64,000 bases of DNA, taken from Deinococcus peraridilitoris DSM 19664. GTDB taxonomy: Bacteria > Deinococcota > Deinococci > Deinococcales > Deinococcaceae. Shown here piece after piece: positions 57,386 to 64,000 of the stretch. The notes below the pieces were generated by a model. The model had not been told where the DNA came from, made no database searches, and saw only the letters and a list, made by a program, of their open reading frames with translations. The DNA is taken from the NCBI RefSeq assembly GCF_000317835.1, contig NC_019793.1:1488001-1552000 (forward strand), given 5' to 3'. How positions within the stretch are numbered: position 1 is the stretch's first letter; each line of letters begins with the position of its first letter. The position numbers were made by a program, and so were the translations under genes.

Positions 57386-57808
57386 ATGCCCCCCATCCTG
57401 CTGGTCGAAGACAACCCCCTCGACGTGGAACTCGCCATGATCGCCTTCGAGGAATGCGGCCTGCAACGCCAGGTCATTCACAAGAGCGACGGACACGAAG
57501 CGCTGGAGTACCTCACCCACCAGCCAGGGCCCTTACCCCGTCTGGTGCTGCTGGACCTCAACATGCCCCGCGTCAACGGCTTTGAGGTCCTGCAGGCCAT
57601 GAAGCAGCACGCCACCTACCAACATGTCCCGGTGGTCGTGTTCACCACCTCGGAAACCGACACAGACCGCGAGCGTTGTTACGAGTTGGGCGCAGATGAT
57701 TTCCTGCATAAGCCCAACAACTTAGGTGACCTGCGCGAAATCTTTGAAGCGCTGCAGGAGAAGTGGTTGAGCCCGCCTGCTGGCGCTTCAACCCACCTCG
57801 CGTCCTGA
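57386..57808 (+). CDS. Single-domain response regulator (Rcp1-like)
   Basis: 140 residues from ATG 57386 behind AGGAG. Acidic EDN at 8-10, acceptor Asp57 in LVLLDLNMPRVNG, Thr/Thr/Ser in VFTTSETD, Lys in FLHKPNN. Same class as the 3393 receiver and close in pattern. It is the last receiver of the cassette; the preceding kinase is its likely partner. Confidence 0.92.
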   Translation: MPPILLVEDNPLDVELAMIAFEECGLQRQVIHKSDGHEALEYLTHQPGPLPRLVLLDLNMPRVNGFEVLQAMKQHATYQHVPVVVFTTSETDTDRERCYELGADDFLHKPNNLGDLREIFEALQEKWLSPPAGASTHLAS

Positions 57809-57809
57809 T

Positions 57810-58019
57810 CTCAGCCTGGTCGAACGTCTGCGTAGTAGGGAGCAAGGGGGGAAAGCGGAGTTGGCCCGCAAGCTCGACGTGTCGTCTGCCCAGCTCAGCC
57901 AGCTGATCAGCGGCACCAAGGGCATCACTCCGAAGCGTGCTGAGGAAATCGCGCAGGCACTTGGTTACACCCTGAACCTGCAACTGATACAAACCGAAAC
58001 GGGCGAAGTCGAAGAGTAG
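57810..58019 (+). CDS. XRE-family HTH ORF without a normal start
   Basis: 69 codons directly after the receiver stop: LSLVERLRSREQGGKAELA, KLDVSSAQLSQLISGTKGI, then RAEEIAQALGYTLNLQL and an acidic end. It is a whole Cro/C1-type HTH, but its frame (open from 57771) has no ATG, GTG or TTG before the domain; CTG 57816 is the only near-start. It may use a rare start, be coupled to the receiver gene, or be a truncated relic. Confidence 0.5.
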   Translation, partial: LSLVERLRSREQGGKAELARKLDVSSAQLSQLISGTKGITPKRAEEIAQALGYTLNLQLIQTETGEVEE

Positions 58020-58031
58020 CCTTCCTGCAGC

Positions 58032-58066
58032 AGCGAAGAGGCTCGGCATAGACTGGGCCTCTCGCT
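58032..58066. terminator. Hairpin between convergent genes
   Basis: AGCGAAGAGGC (58032-58042) pairs with GCCTCTCGCT (58057-58066) with one bulge. It lies between the plus-strand cassette and the end of the minus-strand phage operon. Confidence 0.5.
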
Positions 58067-58877
58067 ATTCCTCGGCGGCGTTCGGGTCATCCCAGTACGG
58101 CGTCAGGCTGCGCCGCAATGCTTCGAGGGCGTAGTGCAACTTCGGATAGTCACGCGCAACGTGCGAGCGCATGACCAAGCTCCCCCGATCTTCGCGCCAG
58201 ATTAACTGCCGGTCGTCACCAAGCGGCCTGCCCGTCCACGTGCGGCCGTTGTGCAAGCGAGCCCAGCGTGCCAGGTCGTGCCAGGCTTCGTCTCCCGCGC
58301 GGTAGCCGGTGAAATCCTCGATGGTGTCGGCGTTGACGACCCGCAGGGCGTCACGGTCAGGCGCTGTGAGGGTGCGTTTCAAGTCCAGCTCGAAGTACAG
58401 CTTCACGTCGTCGATCTCAATGAAGTGGGTGGTTCCTGCCAGGTGATTTTCACCCACCATCCGGGCGTTGTTGTAGGCGGTTCGTGCCCGACGGTGCAGG
58501 TGGTCAGCGGACCGCACGTGCTGGGCGACGTTGCTCAGGTCGTCGAGGTCGAGCTGTTCCGGGTGGCGGATCAGGCGCTCCGCGTAACGCAGCAGGTCAT
58601 TCAAGGCGGCCTGTCGTTCCTGGTATGTGCTGATCAGCTGCTCGCTGAGTGGACTCGGCGCTTGCTGTTTGGGTTCAACGTTCATCGGAACGAGATGCCG
58701 GTCAGGGATGACATGGCCCAGGGCGATGGCGCGCGCGATGAGGTTCTGTTCCTCACGTGCGTCACGGCTGTACGAGTACGCCTTGGCGCGGCTGGCTCCT
58801 GACACCCGGGCGCGTTCCGCGAAGCGGATCAGATGCCAGCGCGCCGGGCTGTACGGGGGTGGCGGCAGGTCGCTCAT
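58065..58877 (-). CDS. Phage early-operon hypothetical protein
   Basis: 270 residues from ATG 58877, overlapping the previous stop (TGATGA). Long helical first half (SEQLISTYQERQAALNDLL; NVAQHVRSADHLHRRARTAY), then a compact domain with THFIEIDDVKLYFELDL and WHDLARWARLHNGRTWTG. Last gene of the minus-strand operon. No family recognised. Confidence 0.65.
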   Translation of the reverse strand: MSDLPPPPYSPARWHLIRFAERARVSGASRAKAYSYSRDAREEQNLIARAIALGHVIPDRHLVPMNVEPKQQAPSPLSEQLISTYQERQAALNDLLRYAERLIRHPEQLDLDDLSNVAQHVRSADHLHRRARTAYNNARMVGENHLAGTTHFIEIDDVKLYFELDLKRTLTAPDRDALRVVNADTIEDFTGYRAGDEAWHDLARWARLHNGRTWTGRPLGDDRQLIWREDRGSLVMRSHVARDYPKLHYALEALRRSLTPYWDDPNAAEE

Positions 58878-59089
58878 CACCGACCCAGTTCCTCGAGCAG
58901 GGCTTCGGTGTCGCCATGGTCGGTGTTGACCTCGTCGAGCAGTCGCTGGTTCTTGGCGCGCCGACGACGGGCCGCTTCGAATACGCCTTGCATGATGAAT
59001 TGGCCCTGACGGGCTTGTGCACTCTGTCGGGCTGTGCGTACCGGTGGGCGCGGTGGGTAGAGTTCGGCGAGCAAGGTTGTAAAGGTCAT
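58877..59089 (-). CDS. Small basic phage protein
   Basis: 70 residues from ATG 59089 (MTFTTLLAELYPPRPPV), very basic middle (GVFEAARRRRAKNQRLL), acidic end. ATGA overlap with the upstream gene. Function unknown. Confidence 0.55.
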   Translation of the reverse strand: MTFTTLLAELYPPRPPVRTARQSAQARQGQFIMQGVFEAARRRRAKNQRLLDEVNTDHGDTEALLEELGR

Positions 59090-59364
59090 GCTGGCAGGCC
59101 TCCTTCCGGGGTGTACGCGTGGCCGTTCGCGTGACCACGCAGTTGCGCGAATTCCGCGTCGGTCATGACGTCGAAGTCGCCGTTCGGGAAGTGCACCAGC
59201 CATGAACCGGCGTACACGTGTCGTTTGCCTCGGCGGGTGTGAACGAAGCCGAAGGACAGGTCGCGCGGTCGGGCCTTCAAGAACGACCAGGGTTCCACGC
59301 AAGCCGGCCACGGGTGGGTGTTCGGATCGAAGCGTTGCGCGTCCCAACTCCATTCGAGCGTCAT
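59086..59364 (-). CDS. Small phage protein
   Basis: 92 residues, Trp- and His-rich (MTLEWSWDAQRF; HPWPACVEPWSFLKARP; HVYAGSWLVHFPNGDFDVM). Overlaps both neighbours by four bases. No family recognised. Confidence 0.6.
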   Translation of the reverse strand: MTLEWSWDAQRFDPNTHPWPACVEPWSFLKARPRDLSFGFVHTRRGKRHVYAGSWLVHFPNGDFDVMTDAEFAQLRGHANGHAYTPEGGLPA

Positions 59365-59648
59365 GACCGACCGTCATTTCTGTCGTGCGAGTGCTGCTGG
59401 GCGGCTTCGCGTTCCTCGGCGCGGGTGAGCAATTCGAGTTCCTCGGCTTCGCGCGCTTCGCGTTCGGTGGTGGTTTCGTAGGGCTGCTCGTCGGTCGAGC
59501 GGCTGGACCCGTCGCCCTGCGGGATGACGAGCAGTAACAACAGGGCGACGAACGCGACGTACACCGGGATGCGTTCGCCGGTCAGGGTGAACGCGATGAA
59601 GTTGAGCACCGCGGCGAGAATGATCAGGCTGTGGGCGGCGCGTTTCAT
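59361..59648 (-). CDS. Small membrane protein of the early operon
   Basis: 95 residues from ATG 59648. Two spans in the first 45 residues (LIILAAVLNFIAFTLTG; YVAFVALLLLLVIPQG), then a charged helical tail (TTEREAREAEELELLTR). Overlaps the resolvase-like gene. Function unknown. Confidence 0.6.
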   Translation of the reverse strand: MKRAAHSLIILAAVLNFIAFTLTGERIPVYVAFVALLLLLVIPQGDGSSRSTDEQPYETTTEREAREAEELELLTRAEEREAAQQHSHDRNDGRS

Positions 59649-60136
59649 AACTCCAGTTCTCCTTGCGCGTCGTGGATGGTGACGTGCACTTCCACGCGTG
59701 GTTGACGGCCGTCGTACTCGGGCCAGTGGTGGTAACCGAACACCCACTGGTCGTCTTTGCCTTGGCGTCTGCCGAACAGCGCGTCCACGATCCCTTTACG
59801 AATGTTCTCGGGGTCCGAGTGGTTAGCCGAGGGGAAGTAACAGAAGACGTCCACCTGCACGCGTGAACTTTTATCGCGTGGATTGAGGCGCTTGATCCTC
59901 AGAGGCGCGAAGAGGCGCACGTGGTCCTTCCAGGCGTCGTATTCCTTTGAGCGCACCCAGTTGGGCACCTTGCCCTTCGAGTAATAGCCGACCAGTTTGA
60001 GCACCTGCGGCAAGTCACGCCGTTCACGCACCTTGCCGGTGAGTTTGTCCTTCGTACGCCGCCAGCACGGCAAGGCCGGTATGGTGAACGTCAAGGTTTC
60101 TCCGGCCGCGCTGACGCGTCGTTCCGCGCTGGTCAC
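59645..60136 (-). CDS. RusA-like Holliday junction resolvase
   Basis: 163 residues. Family features: FTIPALPCWRRTKD at the start, a beta strand RVQVDVFCYFPSA, the acidic DPENIRKGIVDALF and KDDQWVFG positions that hold the catalytic Asp residues, and VEVHVTI at the end. It cuts branched DNA before packaging. Longer than E. coli RusA (about 120 residues) because of a central basic insertion. Overlaps neighbours by ATGA. Confidence 0.8.
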   Translation of the reverse strand: MTSAERRVSAAGETLTFTIPALPCWRRTKDKLTGKVRERRDLPQVLKLVGYYSKGKVPNWVRSKEYDAWKDHVRLFAPLRIKRLNPRDKSSRVQVDVFCYFPSANHSDPENIRKGIVDALFGRRQGKDDQWVFGYHHWPEYDGRQPRVEVHVTIHDAQGELEL

Positions 60137-60249
60137 GCGGCCCTCCGCTGGGTTCTCCAGAGGCGAGTGCGAGGTGCGCTTTGGTACCGGCGGCGTTGCA
60201 CACGGTGCGCTTGCAGGTGCTGGCGGTTCGCCTGCCGGGCTTCAAGCAT
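60133..60249 (-). CDS. Very small basic protein
   Basis: 38 residues from ATG 60249: MLEARQANRQHLQAHRVQRR and more Arg. Overlaps genes on both sides in the operon manner. Could be real or a by-product of the high GC content. Confidence 0.35.
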   Translation of the reverse strand: MLEARQANRQHLQAHRVQRRRYQSAPRTRLWRTQRRAA

Positions 60250-60538
60250 GGCTCGCCTCGCGGCGGCTGGCTTTGCGTTCGCGTTTCCTGGCTTCGAAGA
60301 CCAGGTCCGCTTCCGCTTCACCCTCCAGGGTGGCGAGGTAAAAGCGGAACCGCTGGTGTTCCTCAACCTGCAGCAGACCACGCGCCGTGAGGGACTCCGC
60401 GGCGAGCCGGACGGCTCCGTCGCTGACCACCCGGTGCTGGCGTTCGAGGATACGCCACGCGAGGGTCGTGACGCTGGCGGCGTCGCCGTTGGCGATCAGC
60501 AGCAGCTCAGCTTGAACGGAGTGTGGAGCGACGATCAT
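60242..60538 (-). CDS. Small phage protein, winged-helix-like
   Basis: 98 residues from ATG 60538 (MIVAPHSVQAELLLIANGD). The pattern helix-helix-RLAAESLTARGLLQVEEHQRFRFYL looks like a winged helix, as in small phage regulators. Overlaps the preceding gene as ATGA. Function inferred only. Confidence 0.55.
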   Translation of the reverse strand: MIVAPHSVQAELLLIANGDAASVTTLAWRILERQHRVVSDGAVRLAAESLTARGLLQVEEHQRFRFYLATLEGEAEADLVFEARKRERKASRREASHA

Positions 60539-61344
60539 GCGCGGTCTCCTTGCTGGTCCGTGGGGGTGTTGGGGTGTTGGTAGTCGGGCTCGTACTTCGC
60601 GCGCCACGCCCGCACCGCCTCGAAGATGCTCTTGGCCCACGGACCGGTGAGCATCTCGCCTTTGCTGGCGTCGAACACCTGGAACAGCCAGCCCTCCCCT
60701 CCACCGAAAAAGCCGACCTGCGCGCCGGACTCGCGCATCTGCTCGGCGTAATCGAGCGGGCGGGTGTCGTCCTTGCCCTGGAACTGCTTGCGGTCGGTGG
60801 CGCCTTGCTTCACGGCTTTCGTGACGGCCGCCGTGCGCTCTTCGGGCCTGAGGTCCTTGAACGGCACGGGTTCACCTGTGGCAGGGTGAGGGATGTGCGC
60901 GCCGTGATTGAGGTCGCGCACGGTTTCCACAACCGCCTGGTAGTCAGCGCTGGTGGGGTTCTCCTTGCCGGTAGCGGCCTTCACCACGCTCGCGACGATT
61001 TCCAGGTTCTCGGCACTCACGCCGATCAACGCGCGAGCGTGCCGTTCAGTAGGAACGGGCACTCCGTGGTCGAGGGCGAGCAGCGCCGCTTCTTTGCTTT
61101 GCATGATCTGGTACGCCCAGGTACGGGAGAAATTCCAGACTTTCATGCAGTAGTGCTCAAAGGTGACGTACTGCTCGCGGTACAGGCGGCGTTCCTGGAT
61201 TTCCTGCAGCGCCTGAGCCATCTCGATGAACGACCGCAGGCCGTACCCGACGACCTGCTCCAGCGCCGCGAGGCGAGCTTTCTCCTCAGGGGTCAGGCCG
61301 TCCGCGGGAGGCAGGGTCGTCTGTTCGTGCCGGGTGGTGGTCAT
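60535..61344 (-). CDS. Phage early protein with DUF3102-like helical domain
   Basis: 269 residues from ATG 61344. Residues ~25-95: GYGLRSFIEMAQALQEIQER, RLYREQYVTFEHYCMKVWNF and SRTWAYQIMQSKEAALL, a helix-turn-helix-like motif common in phage and plasmid proteins. The remainder holds a small domain ending GWLFQVFDASKGEML. Could act in replication or regulation. Confidence 0.6.
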   Translation of the reverse strand: MTTTRHEQTTLPPADGLTPEEKARLAALEQVVGYGLRSFIEMAQALQEIQERRLYREQYVTFEHYCMKVWNFSRTWAYQIMQSKEAALLALDHGVPVPTERHARALIGVSAENLEIVASVVKAATGKENPTSADYQAVVETVRDLNHGAHIPHPATGEPVPFKDLRPEERTAAVTKAVKQGATDRKQFQGKDDTRPLDYAEQMRESGAQVGFFGGGEGWLFQVFDASKGEMLTGPWAKSIFEAVRAWRAKYEPDYQHPNTPTDQQGDRA

Positions 61345-61378
61345 GAACGCATCTCCTGTGGGGTTTTGAGGGAAAGCT

Positions 61379-61630
61379 TCATCGAGCGACCTGCCTGACC
61401 TTGTCGTCCTGCTCCACCCGAATGGCCGGCGTGAGGCGGAAGCCACGCCACCACGGGCGAAGCGTGACGGGCGTTTCCTGCTTGAGGGCGTAGGGATTCA
61501 AAAGGTAAAGCACCGCACCCAGCGGAAGGCCACGCAAGCTGCGCAGTTCGTGCTTCCCATCGGCGAGGACGCGCAACACGAGCTTGCGCGGCGCGCTCCC
61601 TTCGTAAATCACCAGAGCGAAGTGCTTCAT
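61379..61630 (-). CDS. Small phage protein
   Basis: 83 residues, beta-rich (FALVIYEGSAPRKLVLRVL; LRSLRGLPLGAVLYLLNPY), basic. Start overlaps the upstream stop as ATGA. No family recognised. Confidence 0.6.
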   Translation of the reverse strand: MKHFALVIYEGSAPRKLVLRVLADGKHELRSLRGLPLGAVLYLLNPYALKQETPVTLRPWWRGFRLTPAIRVEQDDKVRQVAR

Positions 61631-61896
61631 GCGGAACCTGCTTCCAGGTGCTTGAGGGTCGTACCGCGGGAATCTTCGATAATCGCGCCGACCGATGAAA
61701 TCCAGGCTTCATGGGCGAGCTTGCGGGAGGTGGTGCCACCCAGGTCGCGGTGCATGACCTGACGCGCCAGGTGGTCTTCGTTGTAGGCGGTGAGTTTCAC
61801 GGTGGGCCGACCGGGAACGTGCAGTTCGAAGTACTGCTGTGGCGAAACAGTGACGGACGGCAGGGTTGGCGGAACCCGGGTGGCTTTGCGGGGCAT
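61627..61896 (-). CDS. Small phage protein
   Basis: 89 residues from ATG 61896: a basic N-terminus, FELHVPGRPTVKLTAYNEDH, a helical part LARQVMHRDLGG and a final helical segment. No family recognised. Confidence 0.6.
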   Translation of the reverse strand: MPRKATRVPPTLPSVTVSPQQYFELHVPGRPTVKLTAYNEDHLARQVMHRDLGGTTSRKLAHEAWISSVGAIIEDSRGTTLKHLEAGSA

Positions 61897-61897
61897 G

Positions 61898-62701
61898 TCA
61901 GGCCTCCAGACGAGCGAACGAAACGACCCGCACGTAGGGATTCGTGGACCACGGGTGCGCGGGGTTGAGGGTGTCCCACAGCCGCGCGTATTTCGTGATG
62001 GGGTCTGGGCCGAGGGGGGGTGCGGCGCGGCGGATGGGTGCGTTCGGCTGGTCGCTGATGGGTTCATTGCGGGCGAGGCAGACGGCGTCGCGCGTGAGGT
62101 AGTCGGCGTACTCGCGGTCGTACTCCGGGAAGTTCGCGCGGAGCCAGTCGGCACCGAGCGCCGTGACACCTTCGGAGAGGGCGTCACTGACGGTCAAGCG
62201 CTGCAAGCGTTCCGCGCGGATCGCAGTGACTTCGAGCACGACCCGGCAGGCCCAGCGGGGCATGTGAATACCGGACACTCGGCGGAGTTTGGTGGCCCAG
62301 CCGCCCGGGTCAGGTGTGCCGTCATGCCAGGCGGCGAGCTGCCAACCGGCCAGGTGCGGCACACCATAGCGGTCAGCGAGTGATTGACCGAGCAGTGGTC
62401 CACGAATGAGGTGGTCGGCGCCTTCCAGCCCGGTTGGCATGGCGAGCAGGGTGCAGGTCTCCCGCAACCACAAGTGAATACCCGGGACACCGTACGGGCT
62501 CACGACTTCCAAGCCGCTCACGGTGATGACAGTGACATGGCCCCGATCGTATTCCGTGTATTGCGCCGCAACCGCGTCGATCGCGCTGGGCTGGGGTTTC
62601 AGCAGACGACGCGTCTGGGTTTTGCCGTGCCGGAGGATGCCTTGTACCATGCGCGTCTGGAAGATCACCGGTTGTGCTCGTTTGTCCACCATGGTGATCA
62701 T
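61898..62701 (-). CDS. Phage ASCH-like protein
   Basis: 267 residues from ATG 62701 (MITMVDKRAQPVIFQTRMV). The run MVQGILRHGKTQTRRLLKPQ followed by GIHLWLRETCTLL and, near the end, RVVLEVTAIRAERLQRLT with SDALSEGV is the pattern of PUA/ASCH-fold proteins carried by many phages, thought to bind RNA or modified bases. The far C-terminus WDTLNPAHPWSTNPYVRVV also fits that group. Role not established. Confidence 0.75.
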   Translation of the reverse strand: MITMVDKRAQPVIFQTRMVQGILRHGKTQTRRLLKPQPSAIDAVAAQYTEYDRGHVTVITVSGLEVVSPYGVPGIHLWLRETCTLLAMPTGLEGADHLIRGPLLGQSLADRYGVPHLAGWQLAAWHDGTPDPGGWATKLRRVSGIHMPRWACRVVLEVTAIRAERLQRLTVSDALSEGVTALGADWLRANFPEYDREYADYLTRDAVCLARNEPISDQPNAPIRRAAPPLGPDPITKYARLWDTLNPAHPWSTNPYVRVVSFARLEA

Positions 62702-63357
62702 GCGGGTGCCTCGCAGTCGCAGTCGTCCGTCGGGCCGCTGCACGTCAGGCACAGGTGCGTGAGGCTGGCGTCCTCACGCCTGGCCACGGCCTGCACGAGC
62801 CGCAAGGTGCGCAAGGCGTCCCCGAGGGCACTGTGCGCGTCGTCGAGGTCGTCCACCTGCACGTCTTCAGTCAGGCACGCCACGCCGAGACGGGCCCAGC
62901 GGTAATTGCCGTGGTAATCGCTCCAGTCGCCGTGGATAGGAGCGTACGCACCCATCGCGCACTGCCAATGAGAGAGCACAGGCGATTCGCACTCCTCCCG
63001 TGGTACGCCAGCCCACGACAAGCTTTGCCGCAGCATTCGCTGATCGAACGAGGCGTTGTAAACCACAACAGTCTTACCTTCCAGCAGGCAAGCCAGGCGG
63101 GGCCACACCAAGGGCCACTCAGGGCAAGTCACCAGGTCCGCGTCTGTGATTCCGTGAATTGCCGACGCGGCCCACGGTCCGCCGTTGATCGGCTTGACGC
63201 GCTCGTTGAGTAGGACTTCGCCACTGGCGCTGACCACGGCGATCTCAATGACTTCGGAGTGGCTGTCGAGCCCGGTCGTTTCAGTGTCGAGCACCACAAG
63301 GTCAGGGTCAGCCGCCCACTTACGGAAGATGGCCAGCGGGGAAGCTTCAGGCGCCAC
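62698..63357 (-). CDS. DnaQ-like 3'-5' exonuclease (DEDDh)
   Basis: 219 residues. Exo I: Asp24 and Glu26 in VVLDTETTG; then SAIHGITDADL; Exo II: VVYNASFDQRML; Exo III: DAHSALGDALRTL with the His five residues before the Asp. All four acidic residues and the His are there. C-terminal CLTCSGPTDDCDCEAPA could bind zinc. Probably acts in phage DNA repair or replication, or degrades RNA like RNase T. Confidence 0.9.
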   Translation of the reverse strand: MAPEASPLAIFRKWAADPDLVVLDTETTGLDSHSEVIEIAVVSASGEVLLNERVKPINGGPWAASAIHGITDADLVTCPEWPLVWPRLACLLEGKTVVVYNASFDQRMLRQSLSWAGVPREECESPVLSHWQCAMGAYAPIHGDWSDYHGNYRWARLGVACLTEDVQVDDLDDAHSALGDALRTLRLVQAVARREDASLTHLCLTCSGPTDDCDCEAPA

Positions 63358-63535
63358 AGTCGAGCTCCACGTCCGGCGCTTCGCCGTCGAGCAGGATGTC
63401 GATGGCTTCGCAGCTCGCGCTGATTTCGTGTCCGGCTTCGGTGATGACGAGCATGTCCTTCACGAGGGCCGCGCCGATCATGCGGTTGCTGGCCGCTTCG
63501 ATGCGCTTCAGGTGCTTGCGGATCAGTTCGTGCAT
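63347..63535 (-). CDS. Small phage protein
   Basis: 62 residues (MHELIRKHLKRIEAASNRMI, then VKDMLVITEAGHEI and an acidic end). Overlaps the exonuclease gene by 11 bases. Function unknown. Confidence 0.55.
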   Translation of the reverse strand: MHELIRKHLKRIEAASNRMIGAALVKDMLVITEAGHEISASCEAIDILLDGEAPDVELDCGA

Positions 63536-63537
63536 GG

Positions 63538-63918
63538 TCAGCTCACCACCCGGAGCGCGAAGCCCTGCTCGACCATCGACGCGTTGACGTCCAGCAGGCC
63601 TTTGGAGGTAACGACGGCGATTTCAGCGATGGTGCGGCCGTACTTGTCGGTGTTGTCCTTGTGCGTGCGGATCAGCAGCTCACGGGGCTTGTCGCCCTCG
63701 AACAGCAAGCCCCGCAGGTAATCCCGCGAGACACGGCCCATCTCGTATGTCGCGCCGCGCAGTTCGGGCGCGTTGATGCCGTACAGGCGAGCGCGAATAT
63801 CGAGCGAAGCAAAAAAGCCCAAGGAAACTTTGAGAATGACGGTGCCCCCATCGACGACACGCACACACGTGGCGCGGTAACGGTAGAGGAACTCGGCGGT
63901 GATGTTCGGAGCAGTCAT
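63538..63918 (-). CDS. SNase-like (thermonuclease family) protein
   Basis: 126 residues, ATG 63918 behind AGGAGG. Family motifs: VRVVDGGTVILKVSLG, IRARLYGINAPELRG with the catalytic Arg and Glu, and NTDKYGRTIAEI. The usual DGDT is DGGT here, so one calcium-binding Asp is lost; activity may be weak or use another ligand. No signal peptide, so it works inside the cell. Phage SNase-like proteins may degrade host DNA or aid recombination. Confidence 0.85.
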   Translation of the reverse strand: MTAPNITAEFLYRYRATCVRVVDGGTVILKVSLGFFASLDIRARLYGINAPELRGATYEMGRVSRDYLRGLLFEGDKPRELLIRTHKDNTDKYGRTIAEIAVVTSKGLLDVNASMVEQGFALRVVS

Positions 63919-63939
63919 ACGTCCTCCTGATGCGAAGGC

Positions 63940-63959
63940 GGGGCAGTGTTCACTGCCCC
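63940..63959. repeat. Compact palindrome (9-bp arms, 2-nt centre)
   Basis: GGGGCAGTGttCACTGCCCC between the SNase gene and the end of the next gene upstream. Same architecture as the other palindromes in the window. Confidence 0.65.
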
Positions 63960-63966
63960 TGGGCGG

Positions 63967-64000
63967 TCACGGTGCGGTGACGGGGTTGTCGAGATTCACT
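63967..64000 (-). CDS. Partial gene running off the window
   Basis: The minus strand reads NLDNPVTAP and a stop at 63967, a plausible C-terminus of the next early-operon gene, cut by the window edge. Too short to identify. Confidence 0.3.
   Translation of the reverse strand, partial: VNLDNPVTAP

Noticed and set aside
1..64000. CRISPR arrays, tRNA, rRNA and riboswitches
   Set aside because: No regularly spaced repeats and no recognisable RNA gene cores were seen by reading; a covariance-model search would be decisive.

Overview
The window is GC-rich bacterial DNA that looks like a member of the Deinococcota, most likely Deinococcus. This is an inference. It rests on the many Rcp1-type single-domain response regulators and phytochrome-type histidine kinases, on -10 boxes lying a few bases before start codons, on candidate AUC/AUU start codons behind strong ribosome binding sites, and on the codon bias. 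No rRNA, tRNA, CRISPR array, intact insertion sequence or integrase was recognised.

Layout. 1-14.3 kb is accessory chromosomal or plasmid DNA: small phage-like ORFs (0.4-3.2 kb, including a frameshifted DUF3846 gene behind a clear sigma-70-type promoter), a signalling cluster (response regulator 3393, histidine kinase 5276, response regulator 6387, OmpR-type regulator 8519), a stress-protein-like gene (7282), an SRAP/HMCES DNA-protein crosslink protein (10601), two tiny membrane peptides (12.0-12.3 kb), a BIG2-like lipoprotein and a membrane-anchored DUF2726 protein.

14.4-51.4 kb is the late half of a long-tailed (siphovirus-type) prophage, almost wholly on the minus strand. In transcription order: small and large terminase, portal interrupted by a LAGLIDADG intein, prohead protease with a nested scaffold start, decoration protein, major capsid, connectors, tail terminator, major tail protein, an inserted HNH endonuclease gene, tail chaperones G and GT joined by a GGGAAAA frameshift site, a 2900-residue tape measure with an NlpC/P60 domain, tail tip and fibre proteins, two signal-peptide beta-helix proteins, a papain-like protease, several holin-like membrane proteins and an amidase. 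A ParB-domain DNA methyltransferase lies just upstream of the terminases. Two plus-strand genes (15714, 26369) sit in this block like morons.

51.9-58.0 kb is a plus-strand signalling cassette of bacterial type: a degenerate histidine kinase, a receiver, a GAF/PAS histidine kinase, another receiver and an HTH ORF. It separates the late phage block from 58.1-64 kb, a minus-strand early-type phage operon with a RusA-like resolvase, a DnaQ-like exonuclease, an SNase-like nuclease, an ASCH-like protein and many small overlapping genes.

The most interesting points are the intein in the portal, the chaperone frameshift, the kinase that has lost its catalytic residues, the sensory cassette inside phage DNA, a three-member family of small proteins of which one copy is a phage moron bounded by palindromes, and a set of compact intergenic palindromes. 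Several genes seem broken by one base, so single-base errors or recent decay must be kept in mind.
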